The position numbers were made by a program, and so were the translations under genes. A stretch of DNA of 64,000 nt. Source: Verrucomicrobiota bacterium (lineage in GTDB: Bacteria > Verrucomicrobiota > Verrucomicrobiae > Limisphaerales > UBA11358). The stretch spans positions 26,024 to 90,023 of the forward strand of contig JACZKP010000124.1 of NCBI GenBank assembly GCA_014860005.1. Direction: 5' to 3'. The notes below the pieces were generated by a model. The model saw nothing but the letters and a program-made list of their open reading frames with translations. It was not told the DNA's origin and ran no database searches. Every line of letters begins with the position of its first letter. Position 1 is the stretch's first letter. Shown one piece after another: positions 17,981 to 26,926 of the stretch.

Positions 17981-18994
17981 TCATTTCTGATCGCGTTGCG
18001 GCAGCGACGATTTCTGTGTGGGCGTCCGCAGCGGGTACAGTCCAGGGCAGCAGCCAAAGGTTTCATGAAAAGCCTGGCTGAAATGGCTCAGGCTGGAATA
18101 ACCGACCTCCAGCGCGGCTTCGGTAACGTTGAATTCGCCGGAGCGAAGCAATTCCGCCGCGCGATCCATGCGAAGCTGCCGCAGATACTGCGTGATCGTC
18201 ATGCCGGTGGCGGTGGAAAACGTGCGGCTCAAATGAAACTGACTGCATCCCACGGCCCGGCCAATTTCCTCAAGGCTCAACGGTGTGGCCAAATTGGCGC
18301 GCAGCAGGGCGATGACTTTTTCCACGCGTTCGGCGGACAGTCTTTGCTGACGCTGACAAAACATTTCCTGGCCGTCCGGCGCGAGGAAAAAGAGATCGGC
18401 CACCACCTCCAGCGCCTTGGCCTGATACCAGAGCGATTGGGCCGCAGCCAGCACCGGCGGTTCGCGCAGACTCGCGAGAAGTTGCTGCTGGCGGGCCGTG
18501 AGCCGTGACGTTGGCGCGATGGCGGAGGATTCGCCCTGACCGGCCACGACCTCGCGCACCACCGGATGCAGGGTTGGCGCGAAGTCGCCGAGATGGCGGC
18601 GCACGAAGTCGAACGACATTTCAACGGTCAGAAACTGGTGTCGCTGCCGGGCCTCCCGCACCGCGCGCACCGGCGTGTCGCCGCGACGATAAAAGCCGAC
18701 CGTCAAGGGCGTAAAGGCCGCCTCCGTGTTCTTATGACTGACCTTCCCGTTGCCGGCGAGGTTCAGACACACTTCCACGCTGGCCGGATGGAAACTTTTT
18801 CCCCAGTCCAATTCCTCGCGCGACTCGAAATCATGCCACTCGAAACTTGCACCCGTGCTGCGAAAGCTGCCGTGCAAATGTTGCCAGCCAGCACCCACCG
18901 AACGCCACACCGGTCGTTCCGAAAAAACCTCGTTGGTCCGGGCCTCGTTGGAAGGCTCGGATGCGTAATTAACTCGGGCGGTGGCAGCGCGCAT
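17981..18994 (-). CDS. AraC-family transcriptional regulator
   Basis: A 337-residue regulator. The C-terminal ~100 residues hold two helix-turn-helices: PLSLEEIGRAVGCSQFHLSR and FNVTEAALEVGYSSLSHFSQ followed by AFHETFGCCPGLYP. The N-terminal part is a cupin-like sensor (ASVEVCLNLAGNGKVSHKN, FYRRGDTPVRA), similar to PchR-type regulators of siderophore genes. Start chosen at the ATG at 18994; a further in-frame start at 19042 exists. No clear target lies next to it: the neighbours are the phosphodiesterase (convergent) and a ceramidase-like gene upstream on the same strand. Confidence 0.87.
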   Translation of the reverse strand: MRAATARVNYASEPSNEARTNEVFSERPVWRSVGAGWQHLHGSFRSTGASFEWHDFESREELDWGKSFHPASVEVCLNLAGNGKVSHKNTEAAFTPLTVGFYRRGDTPVRAVREARQRHQFLTVEMSFDFVRRHLGDFAPTLHPVVREVVAGQGESSAIAPTSRLTARQQQLLASLREPPVLAAAQSLWYQAKALEVVADLFFLAPDGQEMFCQRQQRLSAERVEKVIALLRANLATPLSLEEIGRAVGCSQFHLSRTFSTATGMTITQYLRQLRMDRAAELLRSGEFNVTEAALEVGYSSLSHFSQAFHETFGCCPGLYPLRTPTQKSSLPQRDQK

Positions 18995-19160
18995 TGGCGA
19001 CAATTTGCCATCTCCAGCCGGGCAGGCAACATATTGTGTCAAACCGCGATCAATTTATGGTTGGTGCTGGCCATTGCCCGGACACAGTTTCTGCCCTGAA
19101 AGATTGCCCCGGAGAGCGATTGCAGGGGCAGGGGTGGGCGAAGTTCTCGCCGTCAACAAC

Positions 19161-20567
19161 TCACGCCAGCAGCGTGTTCATCGCCTGGGTCAACACGGAA
19201 TCCACCCCGGGATCACAGAAGGAATAGTCCACTTCGTAGCCGCCTTGCGGAAAAGCTTCCACCGTTGGGATGTACCACGGACCGCCATCGCCGTAAGCTG
19301 CCACGGCCGCGAATCGTCCCTTGACCATTTGCTGTGCGCGCAGTTGATATTCCACGAACGCCTCGGAGGGTAGATGCAGCAGGGTCGCATCGTTGAGTTG
19401 CAGTGCGCTGATGACAATCGGAGTCTGGCGCTGGCAACGCCGCAACCATGCCAGCCGGAAAGCGGAGCGATTACGGTCGGCCACACTGCGCTTCGTGTCG
19501 CTTATCACCGCCTCCAGTTCCGCAGCGTGCAGACTGGAGCGCGGCGGTGGCTGCACTGCACAACTGCGCCAGACAACTTCCGCCAGACCTACCGGGTGCA
19601 ACGCGGTTTCCGAAGCGACGATGCCTTCATAAATCCTGCGGGTCAGCACGATTCTCATGGCGGGTGAACCGTCGTTGTATTTGCCGGCGGCCACGTTGCC
19701 GGCGCAACCGGTAAAATAAATGTGGTGGCAGTGCGGTTCGTCCTTCGCGCGTTGCTTGCGGGCGAGTCCGGCAAAATCACTGCTCACCCGTCCGTCGCCA
19801 TAATAACTCATCGGATGAGTGGCGTAATAATGGCAGGCGGCCAGCTTGGTGTCGTGATGGTAGAAAGCCACGGTCCTGAGCTGAGAATCAATCAGCCCTT
19901 CCGGCAACTCGGCATCAGCCGGTTTCGCGCTGCGGCTGCCGCGCCAGAATTTTACCTTGCCGTCTTCGCCGAGGATGCGCCGGTTGGAAGCGACTTGGTG
20001 GACTGTTCCCTGGCTGCGAGCGATATGAGTCAGAGGTTGAATCCGCCGCAGGCTTTCGGTGACAGCACGGCGACCGCGTTGCAGACATTCGTCAAAGAAG
20101 GCCAGGTCCACGATCGGGGGCAAGCCGGGCTGTGCGGCCACGATCCTTTGACCTTCCAGGCAGGCGAACGGGGCGTTGTGCTGATGCACGCATTGGACTG
20201 CCACCCGGTCAGGCGTAGTGCCCGCCGCCTCGGCCAGCGCCTGCCGCCAGGCGATGTGCGCCTCGTTCAACAAGCCGGTCCAGTCCACCGCGCAGATCAC
20301 GATCGGCTTCCCTGCACCCAGCAACACAAGGCCGAGCGCTTCGAGTGAGTCATCGTAACCGCCGACCGATTTGATCCAGCCGCCGCACAAGGGGTGGCCC
20401 ATGGGTGGAGTCACGTCGAAACGAAATGTGGCCAGGGACAGTCGGGACTTCCGTTTCGCGCCGGAAGCGGCGAACGGTGCGGTGCGACAGCCGCTGAGAG
20501 CAATTGCCGCCGCCGTGGCGCCAAACTGAAGGAATTTTTTTCGGCTCAGTTTTCGGTTTTTGCTCAT
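19161..20567 (-). CDS. Exported ceramidase-like (neutral/alkaline non-lysosomal type) protein
   Basis: A 468-residue exported protein. The N-terminus (NRKLSRKKFLQFGATAAAIALSGC) combines a Tat-like basic pair with a lipobox-like end, suggesting a lipoprotein. The mature part resembles N-terminal ceramidase-like domains widespread in Planctomycetes and Verrucomicrobia: FRFDVTPPMGHPLCGG, VAVQCVHQHNAPFACLEG with candidate zinc-binding His residues, and YYATHPMSYYGDGRVSSDF. Sphingolipid hydrolysis is only a family guess; many homologues are of unknown function. ATG at 20567 lies 36 bases after the gatC stop codon, so the two may be cotranscribed. Confidence 0.68.
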   Translation of the reverse strand: MSKNRKLSRKKFLQFGATAAAIALSGCRTAPFAASGAKRKSRLSLATFRFDVTPPMGHPLCGGWIKSVGGYDDSLEALGLVLLGAGKPIVICAVDWTGLLNEAHIAWRQALAEAAGTTPDRVAVQCVHQHNAPFACLEGQRIVAAQPGLPPIVDLAFFDECLQRGRRAVTESLRRIQPLTHIARSQGTVHQVASNRRILGEDGKVKFWRGSRSAKPADAELPEGLIDSQLRTVAFYHHDTKLAACHYYATHPMSYYGDGRVSSDFAGLARKQRAKDEPHCHHIYFTGCAGNVAAGKYNDGSPAMRIVLTRRIYEGIVASETALHPVGLAEVVWRSCAVQPPPRSSLHAAELEAVISDTKRSVADRNRSAFRLAWLRRCQRQTPIVISALQLNDATLLHLPSEAFVEYQLRAQQMVKGRFAAVAAYGDGGPWYIPTVEAFPQGGYEVDYSFCDPGVDSVLTQAMNTLLA

Positions 20568-20602
20568 GGCTTGGTGACTGCGGCTGGTCACGCCTTGGCA
20601 AT

Positions 20603-20890
20603 TCACTCGACAATCTTCGGAACGACGAACAAACCGTTGGCTTGCGCCGGAGCATTGCGCATGGCGTCATCATGGGGCAGGGAGGGTCGCAATTCATCGG
20701 CCCGGGTCACGTTCACCAGCGGCACGGCGTGCGCCGTCGGCTCGACTCCGCTGACATCCAATTCCTTAAGCTTTTCGATGTAGCCTAGAATATGACCGAG
20801 TTGCGCGCCGAGCTTCTGTTCCTCTTCGGGCGTCAGTTGGATGCGCGCGAGATGCGCGACGTATTTGACATCAATTTCCACCGCAGACAT
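20603..20890 (-). CDS. gatC: Aspartyl/glutamyl-tRNA amidotransferase subunit C
   Basis: Small subunit of GatCAB, which makes Gln-tRNA and Asn-tRNA by transamidation of mischarged tRNAs. The 95 residues show the full pattern: VKYVAHLARIQLTPEEE, ILGYIEKLKELDVSGVEPTA and the end NGLFVVPKIVE. ATG at 20890 is the family start. gatA and gatB are not in the window; the next gene downstream is a ceramidase-like gene. Confidence 0.95.
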   Translation of the reverse strand: MSAVEIDVKYVAHLARIQLTPEEEQKLGAQLGHILGYIEKLKELDVSGVEPTAHAVPLVNVTRADELRPSLPHDDAMRNAPAQANGLFVVPKIVE

Positions 20891-21138
20891 GGAGACAGGG
20901 TAGGGGCGGAGGTCGCACGGGAGAAGCGGAAAAATTCCTGCGTGGGATGCGGAGTGCGCGATCAATCAGACGGTGTGTGCGCAGCCTCGCGGATCGAACG
21001 ACCAACTGAGCGACGCGGGCGGAAACGCCTGGTCGGCTGCAACAATCGCGGACAAATTATCCGCACCGTCCGACTGCCCAGCGGGGCGGCGCTGCAGCGG
21101 TCTAGGTGGCAAACTCGTCACCACAAACATTTCTGAGA

Positions 21139-21369
21139 TCATCGTGGGAACCGCCGACGCCAGAGGTGCCGCACAAACCAAAAGCACGCCAGCGCGAGGA
21201 GAGCAACGCCGCTCCAGAACGGCCACCAGAAATGTCTGTCATCAAGACCACCTGCTGCCGAAGGAACAGCCCGGACAACGCTCATGGCTGCGTCGAGCCA
21301 CCAATAGGCGTAGGCAATACACAAGCTGCCGATAACTGCTGCAAGGATGGATTTGGCTTTTGTGTTCAT
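21139..21369 (-). CDS. Small two-helix membrane protein, unknown
   Basis: A 76-residue protein with two hydrophobic helices (ILAAVIGSLCIAYAYWWL and FWSGVALLALACFWFVRHLW) and an arginine-rich end. No family is recognised. ATG at 21369 starts immediately before the first helix; a longer frame to 21411 adds a basic polar stretch. It sits between gatC and the HPr gene, both on the same strand, with gaps of about 250 and 55 bases. Real but unsupported by homology. Confidence 0.5.
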   Translation of the reverse strand: MNTKAKSILAAVIGSLCIAYAYWWLDAAMSVVRAVPSAAGGLDDRHFWWPFWSGVALLALACFWFVRHLWRRRFPR

Positions 21370-21423
21370 AATTTGGTGTGACGCTCGCTGCCGCCTAACT
21401 TGAACAAGCAATAATTTTCTCGC

Positions 21424-21735
21424 TCAATCCTCGTCAAACCGCCGTTTGAGCAGGTTTTCGAGTTCGTTGATGGCCTGCGAAGCATCCGGGCCGTCGGCAT
21501 GGACGGTGAGTTTGCTGCCGGGGCCGGCGGCCAGCATCATCAGGCCCATGATGCTCTTGCCATTGACCTTTTCACCGTCCTTTTCGACGAAAATGTCGCT
21601 GCTGAAGCGGTTGGCGGTCTTGACGAACATGGCGGCGGGCCGGGCGTGGATGCCCAGCTTGTTTTGCACCGTCAGTTCTTTGGTCAAGTTTTCGCCGTTG
21701 TCCGGCAATTTTTTAGCGCTCATCGGATCGCGCAT
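21424..21735 (-). CDS. ptsH: HPr-family phosphocarrier protein
   Basis: A 103-residue HPr. The phosphorylatable His lies in LGIHARPAAMFVKTA, and the regulatory Ser in NGKSIMGLMMLAAGPGSKL, the target of HPr kinase encoded directly upstream. A ~20-residue N-terminal extension precedes the fold. ATG at 21735 has an AGG seven bases upstream; ATG at 21723 is the alternative. No PTS enzyme I or sugar permease is nearby, so the protein may work mainly in regulation rather than sugar uptake. Confidence 0.92.
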   Translation of the reverse strand: MRDPMSAKKLPDNGENLTKELTVQNKLGIHARPAAMFVKTANRFSSDIFVEKDGEKVNGKSIMGLMMLAAGPGSKLTVHADGPDASQAINELENLLKRRFDED

Positions 21736-21773
21736 TATACCTAGCTGAAATGGCGCCGTTGCGCCAATCAATT

Positions 21774-22721
21774 CTACAGTTTGCTGCCCGCCGCCATCTT
21801 GGCGATCAACCGGTCGTTCAATTCTTTGGCCGGATTGTATCCGGCCATTTTGAGTTTGGTCTGGAACGCCGCCACTTCGATCAGTCGGGCCAGATCGCGC
21901 CCCGGACGCACCGGAATCGTTATGTGCGGCACGTCCGCGCCGAGGATTTTTATGAATTCCTGCTCCATGCCCAGGCGGTCCACATCGGATACTTCGTTCC
22001 ACGTTTTGAGGGTGACCACGAGGTCCACACGTTTCTCGGCGCGAATACATTTGACCCCAAACATGGCGGCCACATTGATGATGCCAATACCGCGGACCTC
22101 CATGTGATTACGGGTGACTTCCGAACTGGTGCCGATGATGTCGCGTCCATCCATCAGCGTCACGCGGGTGACGTCATCGGCGACCAGGCTGTAGCCGCGC
22201 TCAATGAGCGCCAGGACACACTCGCTCTTGCCGATGCCGCTTTCGCCCTTGATGATGACGCCCACGCCGAGAATGTCCACCATGCTGCCCATTTCCGTGC
22301 CGCGTGGGGCGAACATCATTTCCAGCGCCAGCGTGGCGAGGTTGATGAACTTCATGGTGATGAGCGGGCACAGGAAAATCGGCACGTCCGCCGCTTCGGC
22401 GGCGCGGAGAAATTGCGCATCCGGTTTGTGATTGCGGCTGAATACGACACAAGGAATACGGTGCGCAAAAAAATCCTCGTAGCGCCGCCCGCGTGAAACC
22501 GGGTCGAGCGATTTGAGATAATACGCCTCGGCGTTGCCGATCACCTGCACGCGCTTGTGGGCGAAATACTTCTTGAAACCCGTCAGTACGAGCCCGGGCC
22601 GGTTGACCGTCGGCTCGTGGATGACCCGTTTCAAGCCTTTCGCCCCAGCGGTCAACCGCAGTTGCAGTTCGCCCGCGTGGTCGGTGTAAAACCGTTCAAC
22701 CGTGACGTTCTCGTGTCGCAT
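21774..22721 (-). CDS. hprK: HPr kinase/phosphorylase
   Basis: Phosphorylates and dephosphorylates the regulatory Ser of HPr in response to metabolite levels. The 315-residue protein has an N-terminal sensor domain and a catalytic domain with Walker A loop IKGESGIGKSECVLALIERG, followed by LVADDVTRV, and the HprK signature EVRGIGIINVAAMFG. Length is standard. It lies between lptB (60 bases upstream) and the HPr gene (38 bases downstream), all on the minus strand. In Gram-negatives with incomplete PTS, HprK/HPr often tie carbon status to other processes. Confidence 0.96.
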   Translation of the reverse strand: MRHENVTVERFYTDHAGELQLRLTAGAKGLKRVIHEPTVNRPGLVLTGFKKYFAHKRVQVIGNAEAYYLKSLDPVSRGRRYEDFFAHRIPCVVFSRNHKPDAQFLRAAEAADVPIFLCPLITMKFINLATLALEMMFAPRGTEMGSMVDILGVGVIIKGESGIGKSECVLALIERGYSLVADDVTRVTLMDGRDIIGTSSEVTRNHMEVRGIGIINVAAMFGVKCIRAEKRVDLVVTLKTWNEVSDVDRLGMEQEFIKILGADVPHITIPVRPGRDLARLIEVAAFQTKLKMAGYNPAKELNDRLIAKMAAGSKL

Positions 22722-22781
22722 GTCGGATTGAGTTTGGGATGACGCGAGGCAACAAACCTCAACGGGTCATCAGTTTTCGTG

Positions 22782-23546
22782 TCAAAGGTTAAAGTCCGGG
22801 CCAAGATAAATTTCCCGCGCCTTCGGATCGTTCGCCAAAAACTCCGCGCTGCCCTCGATGAGCACCTGTCCCTTGACGATGATGTAGCCGCGGTCAATCA
22901 ACTTGAGCATCTCGCGGGCGCTGTGGTCCGTGATCAGCAGTCCGAGCCCGCGGTCGCGCAGCCGGCGCACAATTTTCTGTACCTCATAAACCGCCAGCGG
23001 ATCAATGCCCGCGAACGGTTCGTCCAACAACATCAGCTTGGGGCTGGTCACCAAAGCGCGAGTGATTTCGAGCCGCCGCTTCTCGCCGCCGCTCAACGTG
23101 TAGGCCTTGCTCTTGGCCAGCGGAGTGAGGTCCAGTTCCTCCAGCAAATACTTCAGCCGCACGGCGCGTTCGGCCCGCTTCATCTTGCAGGTTTCGAGGA
23201 TGGCCAGAATGTTTTCCTCAACCGTGAGTTTGCGAAACACGGACGGCTCTTGCGTTAGGTAGCCAATCCCCAGCCGCGCCCGTTTGTGCATGGGCAATGC
23301 CGTGATGTCGCGGCCTTGAAAAAGCACCTGGCCTTCCTCCGGCCTCACCACGCCCACAACCATGTTGAACGTCGTCGTCTTGCCCGCGCCATTCGGGCCG
23401 AGCAACCCCACGATTTCCCCGGCGCCCACACGGATGGAAACCTTGTTCACCACGCGGCGGGAGCGATATTCCTTCACGAGGTCGTGCGTGGACAGCAACG
23501 ACTCGCCGTTGGCCGGTTGTTCGGCTTGTGACGCGGCTTCGTTCAT
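22782..23546 (-). CDS. lptB: LPS export ABC transporter ATP-binding protein
   Basis: ATPase that powers LPS extraction from the inner membrane with LptF/LptG. The 254 residues contain IVGLLGPNGAGKTTTFNMVV (Walker A), LSGGEKRRLEITRAL (signature), LMLLDEPFAGIDP (Walker B) and LLITDHSAREMLKL, all typical of LptB. ATG at 23546 overlaps the end of lptA by four bases, a clear sign of translational coupling. A longer frame up to 23651 would extend far into lptA and is rejected. Confidence 0.95.
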   Translation of the reverse strand: MNEAASQAEQPANGESLLSTHDLVKEYRSRRVVNKVSIRVGAGEIVGLLGPNGAGKTTTFNMVVGVVRPEEGQVLFQGRDITALPMHKRARLGIGYLTQEPSVFRKLTVEENILAILETCKMKRAERAVRLKYLLEELDLTPLAKSKAYTLSGGEKRRLEITRALVTSPKLMLLDEPFAGIDPLAVYEVQKIVRRLRDRGLGLLITDHSAREMLKLIDRGYIIVKGQVLIEGSAEFLANDPKAREIYLGPDFNL

Positions 23547-25507
23547 GGGCGGCTGGGTTTCAAAATCTCCTGCGCTTCGGGCAACACCTCGGCGCGAATT
23601 GTCATCTTGTAAGGCGGGGTGGCGGCCAGGCGACCGTTGGCCCGATCCCAAACCAGCGTGCGCGCCTCAGTAATGAGCAGTTCCGGAGTGTCGAGAGTGG
23701 GTGTGCCCGTCAACTCCAACACTTGCGTGGCGGCTTCGTAGGTGGCGCGCTGTCCCCGCCCCACGTATCCCGGTTGTTCGACCCGCACGTCGCCCTCGGC
23801 CACCAAATCCGATAATCCGTTCGTGGCCGAGGTTGACTGCGATGAAATCGTGCGGGCGGTCAGCTTGCGGTACAAAGCGGGGCCATTAGTCACGCCGGGC
23901 GTGCCCTGTTCGTAAACCACGTTGTCCACCGCGCGGATGCTTTCCACTTGTTGGATGTCTTCGCCGAAACGAACTTCCAACGTATCGCTCCGCAAACGCG
24001 ATTCGCGGCCGGTTAAAGGCGATTCGTGCGCCCGCGCTCCGCCCAGGAAGGTCACCTGACCGCGTTTGGCGCGGAGTTCCGGCGCAAAAACTTCAATCAC
24101 TTGAGGCGCCTGATTCGAGTGCGGTGTGTCGGGAAAGAACGTCAGAAATGCCCCGGACTGTTGGCCCAAAGTGACCTTGGCCGCCACGTTGCCGGTGGCC
24201 AGAACTTCGCTGGTTGGCGCATGAATGGTTACCTCTTCCGCGTGGCCTTCGCTTTGATCCAGTCGCCACGTGGGATGACCAGTAAAAACAATGACTTCAC
24301 TGGCAGTGGTGTAGAACGCGCGATCGGCACTCAGCCGGCGGTCACCCTCCGTTTGGCTCACCACAACGCGTCCCTCCGCGATGGCGACCTTTTCCGCAGG
24401 CTCGGTCCGGTCAGAGACAATGGTGAGTTTGTCGCACGCTAGACTGTTTGTGCCATCCACCACGCGCACCGCGCCATCGGCAACCGTGCGGTTGGTTTGC
24501 ATCTGCAAATGATCGGCAAACACGTCCACCAAGGGCGACGCGTCGTCGGTGGCTGGCGGTGGCGCGTTGGTGGTCATCAGAAAAAATCCGCCAAGGCCGA
24601 GCGATTCCCGCGGCAATTTCAGCGCGACGGTGCCCGTGCCTTCAAAACTCTTGTCCAGTCTTCGAATCAACATTTGATCCGCGCGACCTTCCTGTCGTCC
24701 TTGTTGCCACGCGGCGTTGCCTTCGAGTCGCATGATTTCATCCGCCCGTGTATAGACCACCCGGTCCGCTCGCGCACGGCGTCCATCGGCTTTGCTGAGG
24801 ATGCTGACGTCGGTCTCTGCCAACAGGAGATCGAAGGACTGGCTATTGGTGGAACTGGTCGCCGTGAGCACGCCGCAGGTGAATTCCACTTCCGGGTCCT
24901 CGCCATGAACCTGGTCGCGATACACCCCGCGCCGGTTTGCAATGTCGAATTCAAACTGACGGGATGTGATTTCGAGCGGCGGCCGGGTTTCGGCGACAGG
25001 AGTGCCGGGCACGGTGCGCTGAACCAGCGAGCGAACATCGTTGGAAATGACCAGATTGGAATCATCCTGCCGCCAGAGAAATCCCTGACCTTCCACGGAA
25101 AAGCGTTCATCGCCGGTCTGCACCTTCAGTCTCCCCGGCGAACTGGCCACGCGCCGGGTCGGGTCATAAAGGCAGTCTGGCGCATCAATCACAATGTCCC
25201 GCTGGCCGTCTTCACGGAAGGTTTGCAGTTTCATCTGCGTGAGGCGCACTTTCTTGTCGGCTTCAAAGCGCGCTTCGCTGCCGGTCACTTGCAGTTTCAT
25301 CTGGGTGTGATGCGGCGCGGGAAAGTACTCGACCACGTTGAACGGACTGGCCCCACCCCGCGATGCCTGGGGTTGCGCCAGCATCAAATCGCCGCTCCCC
25401 AGCACCACGCTGAAAACCGCTCCCGCGAGCCACGCCCGGATGCCACGCCGGCCTCCGCGAGGACGTTGCTCCGCGACGCGCGAGTTTCTGGTCATTGGTC
25501 GTTTCAC
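23543..25507 (-). CDS. lptA: LptA/OstA-family LPS transport protein, very large
   Basis: A 654-residue exported protein with N-terminal signal (WLAGAVFSVVLGSGDLMLA). The body is a series of OstA/LptA-like beta segments: GSEARFEADKKVRLTQMKLQ, VDVFADHLQMQTNRTVADGA, KVAIAEGRVVVSQTEGDRRL, ADRAFYTTASEVIVFTGHP and QRATYEAATQVLELTGTP. Classical LptA is about 180 residues, so this protein likely contains several stacked OstA units, possibly with an LptC-like N-terminal part. It overlaps lptB by four bases and follows kdsA, confirming an LPS role. The number and boundaries of OstA units cannot be settled by eye. Confidence 0.82.
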   Translation of the reverse strand: MKRPMTRNSRVAEQRPRGGRRGIRAWLAGAVFSVVLGSGDLMLAQPQASRGGASPFNVVEYFPAPHHTQMKLQVTGSEARFEADKKVRLTQMKLQTFREDGQRDIVIDAPDCLYDPTRRVASSPGRLKVQTGDERFSVEGQGFLWRQDDSNLVISNDVRSLVQRTVPGTPVAETRPPLEITSRQFEFDIANRRGVYRDQVHGEDPEVEFTCGVLTATSSTNSQSFDLLLAETDVSILSKADGRRARADRVVYTRADEIMRLEGNAAWQQGRQEGRADQMLIRRLDKSFEGTGTVALKLPRESLGLGGFFLMTTNAPPPATDDASPLVDVFADHLQMQTNRTVADGAVRVVDGTNSLACDKLTIVSDRTEPAEKVAIAEGRVVVSQTEGDRRLSADRAFYTTASEVIVFTGHPTWRLDQSEGHAEEVTIHAPTSEVLATGNVAAKVTLGQQSGAFLTFFPDTPHSNQAPQVIEVFAPELRAKRGQVTFLGGARAHESPLTGRESRLRSDTLEVRFGEDIQQVESIRAVDNVVYEQGTPGVTNGPALYRKLTARTISSQSTSATNGLSDLVAEGDVRVEQPGYVGRGQRATYEAATQVLELTGTPTLDTPELLITEARTLVWDRANGRLAATPPYKMTIRAEVLPEAQEILKPSRP

Positions 25508-25716
25508 AAGGTCACGAGGCGTAAGCCGCCACCAAGTGGTCCCAATTGTTTTGCGCCTTCAAGGTCATTTTCGTCACTTCGTGCCCCGCCAATCCCGCGA
25601 GTGTCAGGCTCCGGTTCACGGTGGCAACCTTAACGGCCTTTCGCTGGACGAGGAAATCAATTTTCAATTCCCTTGCGCTCCGGTGTGTTCGACGCTGGAA
25701 GTTGGATGTTCGTGGT

Positions 25717-26601
25717 TCATCCCTTCGCCGCTTTGAATATCTTGAGCAGGTTCTTGAGCAACGCGGGCATTTCGATGAGCGGAATCATGTTCGGCCCGTC
25801 GCTCAAGGCGCGATCGGGGTGTGGATGCGTCTCGATGAAAATGCCGTGGGCGCCGGCCGCCAAGGCCGCGCGCGCCAGCACGGGCGCGAATTCACGCTGC
25901 CCCCCCGACTTGTCGCCGCCGCCGCCGGGCAACTGCACCGAGTGCGTGGCGTCAAAAATCACCGGGCAGCCGGTTTGCTTGAGCATGGGAATCGAACGCA
26001 TGTCCGCCACCAGGTTATTGTAACCGAAGGTTGTGCCACGTTCCGTGACCAACAGCCGTTTGCCACCCGCGCTCCGGGCTTTCTCCACCACGCGGCCCAT
26101 TTCCGACGGCGAAAGAAACTGGCCCTTCTTCAGATTCACAATCTTGCCAGTGACGACGGCGGCTTCGATCAAGTCCGTCTGCCGGCACAGGAACGCGGGG
26201 ATTTGCAGAATGTCCACGACGTCAGCCGCGAGGGTGGCTTGCGCCTCGTTGTGAACGTCCGTGAGCACGGGCACGCCCACGGCGGCGCGCACTTTGGCCA
26301 GCACCGCGAGTCCGGCTTCGAGTCCCGGCCCGCGATAGGAACGCGCCGAAGTGCGGTTGGCCTTGTCGAAGCTTGCTTTGAAAACGTAGAGAATTCCCAG
26401 CCGGTCACACACGCGTTTGAGTGCCGTCGCGACTTCGAGGCACAGCTTCTCATTCTCAATCACGCACGATCCGGCGATGAGCGTGAGCCGGTGATGCATT
26501 TGCAGGGATTTCCAGAGATTGGTCACGTTGAGCACGCAAGGTTTGTAACAGCCGGTGGGGAAAAAGTAAATCATGCGGACGAGGCGCAGGCCTAACGTCA
26601 T
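25717..26601 (-). CDS. kdsA: 3-deoxy-8-phosphooctulonate synthase
   Basis: Joins PEP and arabinose-5-phosphate to Kdo-8-phosphate for LPS core synthesis. Visible family blocks are LIAGSCVIENEKLCLE, YVFKASFDKANRTSARSYRG, VPVLTDVHNEAQA, LQIPAFLCRQTDLIEAA, LKKGQFLSPSEM, GTTFGYNNLVADMRS and VIFDATHSVQLPGG. The 294-residue frame from ATG 26601 has a slightly long N-terminus (MTLGLRLVRMIYFFPTGCYK); an in-frame ATG at 26499 would give a minimal enzyme. It heads the minus-strand run with lptA and lptB, after a 209-base gap. Confidence 0.94.
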   Translation of the reverse strand: MTLGLRLVRMIYFFPTGCYKPCVLNVTNLWKSLQMHHRLTLIAGSCVIENEKLCLEVATALKRVCDRLGILYVFKASFDKANRTSARSYRGPGLEAGLAVLAKVRAAVGVPVLTDVHNEAQATLAADVVDILQIPAFLCRQTDLIEAAVVTGKIVNLKKGQFLSPSEMGRVVEKARSAGGKRLLVTERGTTFGYNNLVADMRSIPMLKQTGCPVIFDATHSVQLPGGGGDKSGGQREFAPVLARAALAAGAHGIFIETHPHPDRALSDGPNMIPLIEMPALLKNLLKIFKAAKG

Positions 26602-26926
26602 GATCTTGGCCGGAAGGTCGGGCCGTCCAATACCTGGGGTATAAAGGGCTGATTAACACCGGGATTATTCTGGTGGCTGGCGCGGCAGGTTTGGTTGCGC
26701 TGACGCCTCCGTGCCTATTGTTGTGGCGAATACTCACGGGACAGTGACCGTGGCTGTTTTCCCCACTGCCAATTCCCCTCAGCGAATTTCGTTGAAGGAT
26801 CTTCTGGAATTACGACTCGCGCATTACCTGTGAAGAGGCTCGCCTGGCGGCATCCGCCCAAGGGCAGGATTCGCTCATTTAGTTATAGCCCAACCTTAAG
26901 TCGCCACACTAAGTTTCCAACGGACT
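26602..26926. other. Gene-free spacer between divergent kdsA and carboxypeptidase genes
   Basis: Three hundred and twenty-five bases containing no supportable gene on either strand and no tRNA-like structure. It should hold promoters for both divergent genes, but no convincing -35/-10 pair was identified. No repeat was seen. Confidence 0.6.
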
